Origin: Paenibacillus xylanilyticus
Lineage (GTDB): Bacteria > Bacillota > Bacilli > Paenibacillales > Paenibacillaceae
Direction: 5' to 3'
Assembly (NCBI RefSeq): GCF_013359935.1
Contig: NZ_JABMCB010000206.1
Coordinates: 124,001-188,000 of the forward strand
DNA length: 64,000 nucleotides
The position numbers and the translations under genes are program-made. The notes beneath the pieces are model-generated. The model was not told the origin of the DNA. It searched no databases and worked only from the letters and a program-made list of their open reading frames with translations. This document shows, piece by piece, positions 25,171 through 33,893 of the stretch; within the stretch, counting starts at the first letter, position 1, and every line of letters begins with the position of its first letter.

Positions 25171-25956
25171 ATGATCGTATATGAGAGAGAGCATGATTTT
25201 GTTTTGACCGCACAGCATGAGCATGGACAAGTAGCCGGTGTAATGGCTTCCCATTGGAAAGATGAACTGCTTGCCGATTCCCGTCACCGGGAGGAGCTTA
25301 TCCTTGCTGCAAGAGAACATGACCGGGGCTGGATCGAGCTGGATTCTGCACCGTTCTGGAACGATTACAGCCAGTCGCCGTATTCATTCCGCGATTTTCC
25401 GCTGCGTCCGCGTTTTGTATTTTACCAAAAAGGGATTGAGGAAGTCCGTCAAAAAAGTCTGTATGCAGGATTGTTGTGCAGTATGATGTACACCGAGCTG
25501 TTTCAGAATACCCTTGGTGCTAACCCTATTGATGATGATGATATCAGGGACTATCTGAACGAAGAACAGAAGCTGCAGACGGATTGGGAGCAGCAGTTGG
25601 GCGGAGGAGAGCCGCTTAAGAAGAGACTGCAGAGCGATTTGGAAATTATGCTCTTCTGTGATCAGCTAAGCCTCTTTCTCTGTATGGAGGAGCCGGGCAC
25701 CCCTGCGTCACGTTATGATTTTTTTGCCGAGGGACTTAGCTGCACCTTTGATGCATGTGGGAGACAACCGATTCGGGCCGAATGGCTCACCAGTGATAAA
25801 GTAGGACTCTCTTACTTTCCATTTACGCAGGAATTCACAGTTGCTCTGCCTTACAAATCGGTCCCCAAAGCAAGTATCCGCAAATTTGGACTGCTTCAGG
25901 CATACCGGCGCGCCGAGTGGAAAGAACGCAGAGTATTAATTACAAGTATGGACTGA
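25171..25956 (+). CDS. DUF3891 family protein
   Basis: A 261-residue soluble protein. The opening MIVYEREHDFVLTAQHEHGQ, then ILAAREHDRGWIELD (about residues 44-58) and YAGLLCSMMYT are typical of the DUF3891 family, which has conserved His and Asp residues reminiscent of a metal-dependent (HD-like) fold but no assigned function. The ATG at 25171 follows AAGGGTGA. It is divergent from coaA and closed by a terminator at 25976-26019. Confidence 0.85.
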   Translation: MIVYEREHDFVLTAQHEHGQVAGVMASHWKDELLADSRHREELILAAREHDRGWIELDSAPFWNDYSQSPYSFRDFPLRPRFVFYQKGIEEVRQKSLYAGLLCSMMYTELFQNTLGANPIDDDDIRDYLNEEQKLQTDWEQQLGGGEPLKKRLQSDLEIMLFCDQLSLFLCMEEPGTPASRYDFFAEGLSCTFDACGRQPIRAEWLTSDKVGLSYFPFTQEFTVALPYKSVPKASIRKFGLLQAYRRAEWKERRVLITSMD

Positions 25957-25975
25957 ACATGAACGTTTAGTAGTA

Positions 25976-26019
25976 GGCCTCGAAGAAACCTTCGGGGTCT
26001 GTTTGCTTTTATTTTTTAC
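25976..26019 (+). terminator. Terminator of the DUF3891 gene
   Basis: CCTCGAAG pairs with CTTCGGGG (one T-G pair) across a short AAAC loop at 25978-25996, followed by a T-rich tract. Confidence 0.75.
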
Positions 26020-26102
26020 CTATGCGAAGAGGCAGGAAAATCTATGGGATGACCAGAAATGTTAATGTACAGCCATGTGAGATCAGCAGTAGGGGGAGCG
26101 TA

Positions 26103-26597
26103 ATGAATACGAGAATTGAAATATTCACGATGTGTATGGTATGGGATAAGTTAATTGGAAAGGTCTTGTTGATGAACAGGCCTGATCGCAAAGGATTTCC
26201 GGGATACATTGCACCTGGAGGCAAGGTGGATTTTCCGGAAAGCATCGTGGACGGAGCCATGCGGGAAGTTCAGGAAGAAACCGGACTAAGGGTCAGTGAG
26301 ATTACATATAAGGGATTGGATGAGTTTTGTGACCCGGAGCAGGGATTGCGTTATATGGTATTTAATTATTTGGCAACTTCATTCAAAGGTGAATTGCTGC
26401 AGGATCCGCCTGAAGGCGAGTTATTATGGATTCCGGTTGAACAGGCACTTGATCTGCCCATGCAGGATTGGTTTGCGGAGCGATTTCCGCGATTTTTTCA
26501 GGAGGGAACGTTTGAACGAAGTGTCATTTGGGAAAAGTCGACGAACCGTACGCTAAAAGAAACGTTTATGATATATACCGATGCGGTATTGAAATAG
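26103..26597 (+). CDS. NUDIX hydrolase (8-oxo-dGTP diphosphatase-like)
   Basis: A 164-residue NUDIX protein. The box begins GGKVDFPE (about residues 39-46) and ends REVQEETGL (about 54-62), giving the full G-x5-E-x7-REUxEExGU pattern. The opening TRIEIFTMCMVWD and the C-terminal RFPRFFQEG segment resemble the YtkD/MutT group that cleans oxidised nucleotides, but the substrate is not certain. I start at the ATG at 26103, five bases after AGGGGGAG; the open frame reaches further up without a ribosome site. Confidence 0.9.
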   Translation: MNTRIEIFTMCMVWDKLIGKVLLMNRPDRKGFPGYIAPGGKVDFPESIVDGAMREVQEETGLRVSEITYKGLDEFCDPEQGLRYMVFNYLATSFKGELLQDPPEGELLWIPVEQALDLPMQDWFAERFPRFFQEGTFERSVIWEKSTNRTLKETFMIYTDAVLK

Positions 26598-26699
26598 TAG
26601 GCCGCTTGAAGGATACATGCAATAATCTGGCCTTATCCCAAAAAAGGATTGAACAGAATGTATCATCCATTTCTATGTATACGTATCCATATATTGTGA

Positions 26700-26705
26700 T
26701 ATAAT
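26700..26705 (+). promoter_or_regulatory. Extended -10 promoter of the 26738 acetyltransferase
   Basis: TGATATAAT places a TATAAT (26700-26705) behind a TG dinucleotide, an extended -10; the -35 region is poor. It is 32 bp before the start codon. Confidence 0.5.
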
Positions 26706-26737
26706 GAAGTTTGCTTTTTTGAAGGGAGATATGAACG

Positions 26738-27160
26738 ATGAAGGTCTCATACCGATCGAAGCTGGACGGAATAGGTGTTGAACAACTAAGCGGAAATTTT
26801 TTTGATGGTTGGCCGAATCCCCCATCCCCCGCGACTTTTCTGAAACTGTTGGAACAATCTTATGCTGTTGAACTGGCAGTGGATGATGAGACCGGAAATG
26901 TCATAGGTTTTATTCAGGCGATTTCGGACGGGGTGCTCAGTGCGTATATCCCTTTGCTGGAAGTGGTGCCGGAGTTTCAGGGCAAGGGAATCGGGACAAC
27001 GCTGACAGAGAGAATGCTGAACAGGCTCCAAAGTTTATATATGATCGATCTGTTGTGCGATGCAGAAACACAGCCTTTCTATGAGAAGACGGGTATGCGC
27101 AAAGCCAGCGGCATGATGGTTCGCCATTATGCCAATCAGGATGGAGCGGCAGAACAGTAG
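26738..27160 (+). CDS. GNAT-family N-acetyltransferase
   Basis: A 140-residue compact GNAT protein. Motif A reads LEVVPEFQGKGIGTTLTERM (about residues 74-93) and TQPFYEKTGMRKASGM is the last conserved block. The N-terminal region has a WPNPPSPATFLKLLEQS stretch found in small bacterial GNATs with unknown acceptor. The gene has its own extended -10 promoter and a GAAGGGAG ribosome site. It is the first of several small genes before the tRNA. Confidence 0.92.
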   Translation: MKVSYRSKLDGIGVEQLSGNFFDGWPNPPSPATFLKLLEQSYAVELAVDDETGNVIGFIQAISDGVLSAYIPLLEVVPEFQGKGIGTTLTERMLNRLQSLYMIDLLCDAETQPFYEKTGMRKASGMMVRHYANQDGAAEQ

Positions 27161-27340
27161 AGTTTTGATCACAAGTGGATTATAACCAGATTAGAAGATA
27201 ACTTAATACGTTACGCTACTACGATATAAATCTAGTGGCGTGATTGACGAGAAACATCAAGTTTAGAGATTTTGCCGATACATAGGCTTCCGCAAACGGG
27301 CCGTAAATGAATATTGTACGATGAAAAGGTGGAGATTGGC

Positions 27341-27826
27341 ATGAGACTAACGTTCCGGATATTGGACTGGGAAGAAGAAAAACCATACGATCTTTTGTTA
27401 ATGGCTGATCCCTCCAAAACCAAGGTGGACGAATATTTAAGTCGAGGAGTTTGTTTTATTGCTGAATATGAAGGTGAGATGGTAGGCGAGTTTGTGCTGC
27501 TTAAGACTCGGCCCGAGACTGCAGAGATTGTGAATATTGCCGTTCAGGAAGAATTACAGGGACAGGGCGTTGGCAAGCACATGATCAAGGAAGCGATCGA
27601 AGCTGCAGGCAGGCTGGGCTGTCGTACCGTCGAGATCGGAACAGGCAATTCAAGCTTTCACCAGTTGAAGCTCTATCAGCGCTGCGGTTTCCGTATTGTA
27701 GGGGTCGATCGCGATTTCTTTGTGAGACACTATGAGGAAGAGATTGTGGAAGACGGTATTCGTTGTGTGGATATGATTCGTCTGGCCTTGGACCTGGATA
27801 CCCTTACAAAGGAGAACGACAAGTGA
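27341..27826 (+). CDS. GNAT-family N-acetyltransferase (YvbK-like)
   Basis: A 161-residue GNAT protein. VNIAVQEELQGQGVGKHMIK (about residues 66-85) is motif A, and TGNSSFHQLKLYQRCGFRI is motif B. The C-terminal stretch DRDFFVRHYEEEIVEDGIRC is typical of YvbK-like acetyltransferases. I use the ATG at 27341 behind AAAAGGTGGAG; the open frame extends nine codons upstream without support. The stop overlaps the GTG of the cupin gene (GTGA), so the two are coupled. Confidence 0.9.
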   Translation: MRLTFRILDWEEEKPYDLLLMADPSKTKVDEYLSRGVCFIAEYEGEMVGEFVLLKTRPETAEIVNIAVQEELQGQGVGKHMIKEAIEAAGRLGCRTVEIGTGNSSFHQLKLYQRCGFRIVGVDRDFFVRHYEEEIVEDGIRCVDMIRLALDLDTLTKENDK

Positions 27827-28200
27827 AATTATATCGCATGGAAGCTGAGAATTCGCGAGTCATTACGGCCTTTGGCAGTAGCGGAGCAAATATTACACCG
27901 ATTCTCCAAAACGCATCAGGATGCCATGTGTCTCATCTAAAACTGGCAGCGGGAGGGCATCTTCTAGGGCTGCATCCAGCGGTGGGTGAGCAAGTATTTA
28001 TGGTGCTGGAAGGTGAAGGCTGGGTTGAAGGAGAGGCAGGTGAAAATGTGGTTATCCGTGCTGGAGACGCTGCGTTCTGGAAGGATGGTGAACATCATCA
28101 ATCCGGTTCTGAACTTGGATTAACTGCCTTGCTGATTGAAGGAGATGAGCTGGTTATTCGTTTGTCGTTACAGGCAAGTGAATCTGAGAAGGGGAGCTGA
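27823..28200 (+). CDS. Cupin-fold protein
   Basis: A 125-residue single-domain cupin. GLHPAVGEQVFMVLEGEGWV (about residues 48-67) is the first cupin motif with His and Glu, and RAGDAAFWKDGEHHQSGSE (about 78-96) is the second, so a metal site is likely. Function is unknown. GTG at 27823 is inside the end of the GNAT gene with AAAGGAG upstream. It may work on the same substrate as that acetyltransferase. Confidence 0.88.
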   Translation: MKLYRMEAENSRVITAFGSSGANITPILQNASGCHVSHLKLAAGGHLLGLHPAVGEQVFMVLEGEGWVEGEAGENVVIRAGDAAFWKDGEHHQSGSELGLTALLIEGDELVIRLSLQASESEKGS

Positions 28201-28205
28201 AGCTT

Positions 28206-28337
28206 TTGAGTATGATCTGGGTGGTTGTGTTTATAACGGGGTTAATCTTCACTCCATCGTTTTATCAGATGAATAAGCGGATACGTAAACTGGAGGAACA
28301 GGTCAGGTATTTCACAGACGAAAGAAGGAGTCATTAA
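28206..28337 (+). CDS. Small single-pass membrane protein (43 aa)
   Basis: TTG at 28206 (or ATG at 28212) follows GGGGAG and opens a 43-codon frame: a membrane helix IWVVVFITGLIFTPSF, then a basic-acidic amphipathic stretch QMNKRIRKLEEQVRYF that looks like a short coiled coil. Its TAA shares a base with the ATG of the NUDIX gene (TAATG), and it starts five bases after the cupin stop, so it sits in an unbroken operon of coupled genes. I recognise no family. Confidence 0.7.
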   Translation: MSMIWVVVFITGLIFTPSFYQMNKRIRKLEEQVRYFTDERRSH

Positions 28338-28768
28338 TGGATCGACATACACATCTGGGAGTATACGGTCTGGTCCAATGGCAGCACAAGGTGCTGTTGA
28401 TTCATAAGGCACGCGGGGCTTATGAGGGGCAATGGGATTTGCCTGGTGGCAGGCTTGAGTTTGGAGAAAAACCCGAAGCTGCTCTTCACCGCGAGATTGA
28501 AGAAGAAACGGGTCTTACGGATGTGCAAGCGATCATTCACTCTACGGAATCCAATGTGGTGCATTGGGTCCATCAGGGAAAGCCGGAAGAGATGCATCAT
28601 ATCGGTATTTTGTATCATGTGTATTTGAAATCAGACAGTCAGGCTAATGAGATCAGGAAGGAACCGGATGGTGAGGATTCATTGGGTGCCGATTGGTTTA
28701 CTTTGGAGCAGGTTCGACATCTCTCCCTAACACCATTTGCATCGCATATGATCCATGGGCGTAGTTGA
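28337..28768 (+). CDS. NUDIX hydrolase
   Basis: A 143-residue NUDIX protein: GVYGLVQWQHKVLLIHKARG opens the fold, GGRLEFGE begins the NUDIX box (about residue 36), and REIEEETGL ends it, matching the full consensus. The substrate, probably a nucleoside diphosphate derivative, is unknown. The start codon overlaps the stop of the small membrane protein and a GAAGGAG site is present. It is the last gene before the tRNA promoter. Confidence 0.92.
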   Translation: MDRHTHLGVYGLVQWQHKVLLIHKARGAYEGQWDLPGGRLEFGEKPEAALHREIEEETGLTDVQAIIHSTESNVVHWVHQGKPEEMHHIGILYHVYLKSDSQANEIRKEPDGEDSLGADWFTLEQVRHLSLTPFASHMIHGRS

Positions 28769-28844
28769 AATCCGGGATTCAATTTAAAAATATGGATGAG
28801 ATGTACTAAAGTTATTTTTGGGAAAATAGACATGATGTTATATA

Positions 28845-28874
28845 TTGCCAGGCAAAGTTGCTGTAAGGTATAAT
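28845..28874 (+). promoter_or_regulatory. Promoter of tRNA-Pro
   Basis: TTGCCA (28845-28850), 18-base spacer, TATAAT (28869-28874). It is the only strong promoter between the NUDIX gene and the tRNA and would give a precursor with roughly 95 leader bases. Confidence 0.65.
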
Positions 28875-28975
28875 CTGGATAATGTTTGAACTAAAAGCCC
28901 GATTCGAGGTCAGATGACCGGTGGTATGCAAAAGAGATGCAATTTATAATTCGCGAATTCGATTTGCGATTATAT

Positions 28976-29049
28976 CGGGGTATAGCGCAGCCTGGTAGCG
29001 CGCACCCTTGGGGTGGGTGAGGTCGTGGGTTCAAATCCCGCTACTCCGA
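28976..29049 (+). tRNA. tRNA-Pro, anticodon GGG
   Basis: All arms can be drawn: acceptor CGGGGTA with TACTCCG (one G-T pair), D arm GCGC...GCGC, anticodon arm CACCC-TTGGGGT-GGGTG with anticodon GGG, and T arm GTGGG-TTCAAAT-CCCGC. The discriminator base is A and CCA is not encoded. GGG reads CCC and CCU proline codons. A terminator follows directly. Confidence 0.95.
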
Positions 29050-29074
29050 TTCGGATTTTTACACGGGGCAAAGG

Positions 29075-29107
29075 CTGTGAATCTGCGGATTCACGGTCTT
29101 TTTTTGT
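29075..29107 (+). terminator. Terminator of tRNA-Pro
   Basis: CTGTGAATC pairs with GATTCACGG (two G-T/U pairs) across TGCG, followed by TC and T7. Confidence 0.85.
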
Positions 29108-29608
29108 TGAATTAGTTCTCAAATGGTTAATGTTTAACTTGACGGTTTGTTTTGGCTGGTTATGGACCACAATTCTTATTAAAGGGGGTTAACGCGGAAA
29201 ATTTGGAGCTTATTCATCTCCGATATGCAGAGTTTATGCTTCATTTATCTGATTCATCTAATTTATGCATCAATTGAACTAAAAATAGGAAATGCTCCTG
29301 AGCGCAAAAGTTTATAGAATAGACAGTAGAACACGACTTCAATTCTAAGTTGAGCTAGGTGTAACCCTCGAACGGATCCGGACAGTATTCGACATCTGTG
29401 CGACGGTATATACAATTATTGTTTATTATGTTATTGAAAACGCAGACAAACCTTGACGGGAGCGTCGAAACAACGTAATTTACCTCCAACAGCACGATGA
29501 TTGGACTTCATGAAAAATTTCGCTTAAAATGTTGAACGAACGCAAATTACGGCTTAGTCAATGATTTCCGTCAAAAAACACGACTAAATCAAGACGGAGG
29601 GAACGTCG
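29108..29608 (+). other. 500-bp gap upstream of odhA
   Basis: No gene or RNA family is recognised. The stretch is AT-rich. TTGACG at 29453-29458 with TAATTT 17 bases downstream (29476-29481) is a possible weak promoter; TACAAT at 29411-29416 lacks a good -35. The start of odhA transcription is therefore unresolved. Confidence 0.4.
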
Positions 29609-32482
29609 ATGACGATCGAGGAAGGCAACAAGAAGCCCTGGGAAAGTTACTATGGACCCAATCTGGGATACGTACAGGAACAGTATGAATTATTCTCTCA
29701 AGACCCTAATTCGGTTACACCGGCATATCGGGATTTATTTGAACAATGGGGTGCTCCGCCGATGCCCGGCAGAGATGCACATACAGCCACTTATTCCGGC
29801 AACGCCCAAACGGCTTCCGGGAGCGTGGATATTCAGTTATTACAGAAAGCGGTTACAGCCGGGAAACTGGTTTGGAATATTCGAACGTATGGACACCTTG
29901 CCGCGGATATTGACCCGCTTGGCATAAGTGAAGATTCAGATACATCTTTATTGGAACCGAAGCATTTTGAATTAAATGAAGAAGATTTGAAAGCACTGCC
30001 CGCTTCCCTGATTTGGGAAGGTGCGGATGGACAGACCACAAACGGCTGGGATGCAATTCAGCGTTTGCGTCAGATCTATACTGGACCGATGGCATATGAA
30101 TTCAGCCATGTTCATGAAGTGCATGAACGTGAGTGGCTTAACCGTCGTGCGGAATCCCGCACGTCTCCTGCACCGTTGGATCAGGAGGAACGGAAGGCAT
30201 TGCTGGAACGTCTGGTTGAGGTGGAGCAGTTCGAGGATTTCCTTCACAAAACATTTGTGGGACAAAAGCGCTTCTCCATCGAAGGGAACGATGTGCTTGT
30301 ACCGATGCTGGATGAAGCGGTACGCATTATGGCGCAAGCAGGCTCGAGTCACATTTTGATGGGGATGGCCCACCGTGGTCGCCTGAACGTACTGGCTCAT
30401 GTACTGGGCAAACCGTATAGCAAAATTTTCTCTGAATTTCATCATTCCCCGAACAAGGATCTGGTTCCGTCAGAAGGATCGACTGGAATCAACTACGGAT
30501 GGACGGGGGATGTCAAATATCATCTCGGTGCGAATCGTTTTGTGAAAGATGGCGAAGCAGTACAGGCTCGTCTGACGTTGGCTAATAACCCAAGTCACCT
30601 TGAATACGTGAACCCTGTAGTTCAAGGTTTTGCTCGCGCGGCACAGGATGATCGGCGTGATCCGGGATATCCGAAACAGGACGTTACAAAAGCAGCGACG
30701 ATTCTTATGCATGGTGACGCGGCTTTCCCTGGTGAAGGCATTGTGGCGGAAACACTTAATTTCAAAGCACTTCCGGGCTACCAAAATGGCGGAACAATAC
30801 ACATTATCGTGAACAACCGCCTCGGTTTTACAACGGATAGCAGTGATTCCCGTTCCACGTATTACGCGAGTGACCTCGCCAAAGGCTACGAGATTCCGAT
30901 TGTTCATGTAAATGCGGATAATCCGGAAGCGTGTATCGCAGCTATTCGTATGGCAGCAGAGTATCGCAACAAGTTCAAGAAGGATTTCCTGATTGATCTG
31001 ATCGGTTACCGTCGCTACGGTCACAATGAAACAGACGATCCGGAAACAACGCAACCGAAAGTATATGAAAAAGTGAAGAATCACCCTACAGTGAGTCATC
31101 TGTATCAGGACCACCTCAAACAGGAGTCGGTTATCGATGACACATCCATTAATAGCATTCGTGATGCGGTGACAGGCCGCCTAAAAGAAGCTTACGAACA
31201 GATGAAGAAAAACGAAGTTCATGAACAGTCCCAATTGAAAGCCAGTCAGCCGGAGGCAGTGTCGCTTATTCCAACAGCAGTACCGCTGGAGAATCTGCGG
31301 GACATCAATGCCGATCTGCTGAAATGGCCAGAGAACTTCAATGTGTATCCGAAGTTGCAGCGTATCCTTCAGCGTCGCAGCACTGCCCTGAACGAGGGTG
31401 AAAAAGTGGACTGGAGTCTTGCCGAGACACTTGCTTTTGCTACGATCCTCGCTGATGGCAAGCCTATCCGGATCAGCGGACAGGATGCAGAGCGTGCAAC
31501 ATTTGCTCATCGGAACCTGGTATTGCATGATTCAGAGAACGGCACGACGTTCTGCCCGCTGCATCACTTGCCGCAAGCACGTGCGGCATTTGCGATCTAC
31601 AACAGTCCATTGTCTGAGGAATCGGTGCTTGGATTCGAATATGGATACAATGTATATTCCCCGGATACGCTTGTCATCTGGGAAGCCCAATTTGGTGATT
31701 TTGCCAACTGTGCGCAGGTTATTTTTGACCAATTTGTATCCGCTGGCCGTGCCAAATGGTCTCAAAAATCGAGTCTGGTCATGCTGCTTCCTCACGCAAA
31801 CGAGGGACAGGGACCTGAGCATACAAGTGCCCGTCTCGAACGTTTCCTGCAGCTCTGTGCAGAAGATAATATGACGGTTGCCAATTTGACGAGTGCATCC
31901 CAGTACTTCCATCTGCTGCGTCGTCAGGCATCGTTGACAGAAACGGAAGATGCACGTCCACTGGTATTGATGTCGCCGAAAAGCCTCATTCGCAATCCGC
32001 GTGTGGCGTCACCCGCTGCAGCATTTAGCGAAGGCAAGTTTGAGCCTGTACTGGAGCAAGCTGGGTTGGGAGCCAAACCGGATCGCGTTGAACGCATCAT
32101 TTTGTGCAGTGGTAAAATCGCCATTGATCTCGAGGATGCTTTTGAGAAAGACAAATCAGACTGGTCCTGGCTTCATATTATCCGTGTTGAACAGCTGTAT
32201 CCGTTCCCGGCGGAAGAAATCAAGCGTGTACTTTCACGTTTCAGCAATCTGAAAGAACTGGTTTGGGTTCAGGAAGAGAACAAAAACATGGGAGCCTGGA
32301 CATACATGGAACCTCGCTTGCGTGCCATTGCACCGGAAGGAACAACCGTGAAATATGAAGGCCGTCCGGAGCACGCGAGTCCTTCCAGCGGTTATCAAAG
32401 TGTGCATAGCATGGAGCAGCAACTGATTATTACATCCGCGTTGAAGCAAACGACGAAGAATAATATTCCACTGGGGAGGTAA
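29609..32482 (+). CDS. odhA: 2-oxoglutarate dehydrogenase E1 component
   Basis: A 957-residue thiamine-diphosphate enzyme that decarboxylates 2-oxoglutarate in the TCA cycle and passes the succinyl group to the lipoyl arm of OdhB. Landmarks: the N-terminal YYGPNLGYVQEQYELFSQDP, MGMAHRGRLNVLAHVLGKPY, the diphosphate/Mg block HGDAAFPGEGIVAETLNF with IIVNNRLGFTTD, and YRRYGHNETDDP. The C-terminal part (GFEYGYNVYSPDTLVIWEAQ and LLPHANEGQGPEHTSARLER) is transketolase-like. Length is close to that of Bacillus OdhA. The ATG at 29609 follows GACGGAGGG. It forms an operon with odhB six bases downstream; the E3 gene is elsewhere. Confidence 0.98.
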   Translation: MTIEEGNKKPWESYYGPNLGYVQEQYELFSQDPNSVTPAYRDLFEQWGAPPMPGRDAHTATYSGNAQTASGSVDIQLLQKAVTAGKLVWNIRTYGHLAADIDPLGISEDSDTSLLEPKHFELNEEDLKALPASLIWEGADGQTTNGWDAIQRLRQIYTGPMAYEFSHVHEVHEREWLNRRAESRTSPAPLDQEERKALLERLVEVEQFEDFLHKTFVGQKRFSIEGNDVLVPMLDEAVRIMAQAGSSHILMGMAHRGRLNVLAHVLGKPYSKIFSEFHHSPNKDLVPSEGSTGINYGWTGDVKYHLGANRFVKDGEAVQARLTLANNPSHLEYVNPVVQGFARAAQDDRRDPGYPKQDVTKAATILMHGDAAFPGEGIVAETLNFKALPGYQNGGTIHIIVNNRLGFTTDSSDSRSTYYASDLAKGYEIPIVHVNADNPEACIAAIRMAAEYRNKFKKDFLIDLIGYRRYGHNETDDPETTQPKVYEKVKNHPTVSHLYQDHLKQESVIDDTSINSIRDAVTGRLKEAYEQMKKNEVHEQSQLKASQPEAVSLIPTAVPLENLRDINADLLKWPENFNVYPKLQRILQRRSTALNEGEKVDWSLAETLAFATILADGKPIRISGQDAERATFAHRNLVLHDSENGTTFCPLHHLPQARAAFAIYNSPLSEESVLGFEYGYNVYSPDTLVIWEAQFGDFANCAQVIFDQFVSAGRAKWSQKSSLVMLLPHANEGQGPEHTSARLERFLQLCAEDNMTVANLTSASQYFHLLRRQASLTETEDARPLVLMSPKSLIRNPRVASPAAAFSEGKFEPVLEQAGLGAKPDRVERIILCSGKIAIDLEDAFEKDKSDWSWLHIIRVEQLYPFPAEEIKRVLSRFSNLKELVWVQEENKNMGAWTYMEPRLRAIAPEGTTVKYEGRPEHASPSSGYQSVHSMEQQLIITSALKQTTKNNIPLGR

Positions 32483-32487
32483 CAGCT

Positions 32488-33771
32488 GTGAGTGAAATTA
32501 AAGTACCTGCAATGGGTGAATCAATTACCGAAGGAACGGTTTCCAGATGGCTTGTCAAAGAAGGGGAAACCGTGAATCAGGGCGACGTTCTTCTGGAACT
32601 GGAAACAGATAAGGTCAATATCGAAATCAGTGCGGAAGAGAGCGGAGTACTCGAGAAAATCATTCGTCAGGAAGGCGAGACAGTTGAAATCGGAGAAACG
32701 ATTGGTACGCTCGGCGCTGGAACTGGAGGAGGAAGCGGAGCATCCGCTTCTGAGCCCGCAGCAGAACAGAAACAGGCAGCGGTGTCAGCACCGGAAGCAG
32801 TAGCGGTAGCAGCACCTCCTGCTCCTGCTGCTGTAGCAACGGAATCTTCCGATAACGGAACCAAAACAGCGTCACCGGCGGCACGCAAGCTTGCTCGCGA
32901 GCGTGGCATTGAGCTGGATCAGGTTCAGAGCAAGGATCCGATTGGACGTGTATACCAGGAAGACGTGAAAAGTCATAGCACGCAGGCACCCGCTCCGACG
33001 CCAGCTCCCGTAAGCAAAGCCCCGGCAGCACCAGCAAGTGCTCCTGCAGCTGGAGGATCGACCTATGCGAAACCGGTAGAACGTCAACGCATGTCTCGTC
33101 GCCGGGCTACGATTGCGAAGCGTTTGGTTGAAGCACAGCAAACCGCGGCGATGCTGACAACTTTTAACGAAGTAGACATGACTGCGATCATGGATGTTCG
33201 AAAGCGTCGTAAGGACAAGTTCAAGGAGAAACACGATATTGGTCTTGGATTCATGTCTTTCTTCACCAAAGCAGTTGTTGGGGCACTGAAAAAATTCCCA
33301 ACGATCAATGCTGAGATTGATGGGGAAGATGTTGTCCTCAAAAAGTATTATGATATCGGAATCGCGGTATCTGCCAAGGAAGGTCTTGTTGTTCCTGTCG
33401 TTCGTGATGCAGACCGTCTGGGCTTTGCCGAGATTGAAAAGAGCATTGCGGACTTAGCTTCCAAAGCGCGCTCGAACTCACTTGCACTTTCCGATCTGCA
33501 AGGTGGTACATTCACGATTACCAACGGCGGAACATTTGGCTCCCTGTTGTCGACCCCGATCCTGAATACACCTCAAGTAGGTATTCTCGGGATGCATAAG
33601 ATTCAGCTTCGTCCTGTTGCGATTGATGCAGAGCGGATGGAAAACCGTCCAATGATGTATATCGCATTGTCGTACGATCACCGTATTATCGACGGAAGCG
33701 AGGCAGTGCGTTTCCTTGTCACAGTGAAGGAACTGCTGGAAGATCCGGAATCCCTGTTAATTGAAGGGTAA
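32488..33771 (+). CDS. odhB: Dihydrolipoyl succinyltransferase, E2 of 2-oxoglutarate dehydrogenase
   Basis: A 427-residue E2 subunit. The lipoyl domain covers residues 1-75 with the lipoylated Lys42 in ELETDKVNIEIS. An Ala/Pro-rich hinge follows, then the E1/E3-binding domain (SPAARKLARERGIELDQVQS, about residues 130-165), a second hinge, and the catalytic domain from about 195 ending with SYDHRIIDGSEAVRFL, which carries the active-site His and Asp. GTG at 32488 follows GGGGAGG. It transfers the succinyl group to CoA and is cotranscribed with odhA. Confidence 0.98.
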   Translation: MSEIKVPAMGESITEGTVSRWLVKEGETVNQGDVLLELETDKVNIEISAEESGVLEKIIRQEGETVEIGETIGTLGAGTGGGSGASASEPAAEQKQAAVSAPEAVAVAAPPAPAAVATESSDNGTKTASPAARKLARERGIELDQVQSKDPIGRVYQEDVKSHSTQAPAPTPAPVSKAPAAPASAPAAGGSTYAKPVERQRMSRRRATIAKRLVEAQQTAAMLTTFNEVDMTAIMDVRKRRKDKFKEKHDIGLGFMSFFTKAVVGALKKFPTINAEIDGEDVVLKKYYDIGIAVSAKEGLVVPVVRDADRLGFAEIEKSIADLASKARSNSLALSDLQGGTFTITNGGTFGSLLSTPILNTPQVGILGMHKIQLRPVAIDAERMENRPMMYIALSYDHRIIDGSEAVRFLVTVKELLEDPESLLIEG

Positions 33772-33815
33772 CTCGATTGAAACATAAACAGCTATCATTA
33801 TAGATTTGTGAAAGT

Positions 33816-33878
33816 GAAAGCCCCTACGGAAGCGCAGCATAAGCTGTACTCATCGGTAGGGGCTTTCGTTCGTATAGG
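33816..33878. terminator. Terminator of odhAB and of the convergent hydrolase gene
   Basis: GAAAGCCCCTAC (33816-33827) pairs perfectly with GTAGGGGCTTTC (33856-33867). The 12-bp stem lies between the convergent odhB and hydrolase genes and could serve both. Confidence 0.85.
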
Positions 33879-33893
33879 ATATGATGAAGAACA

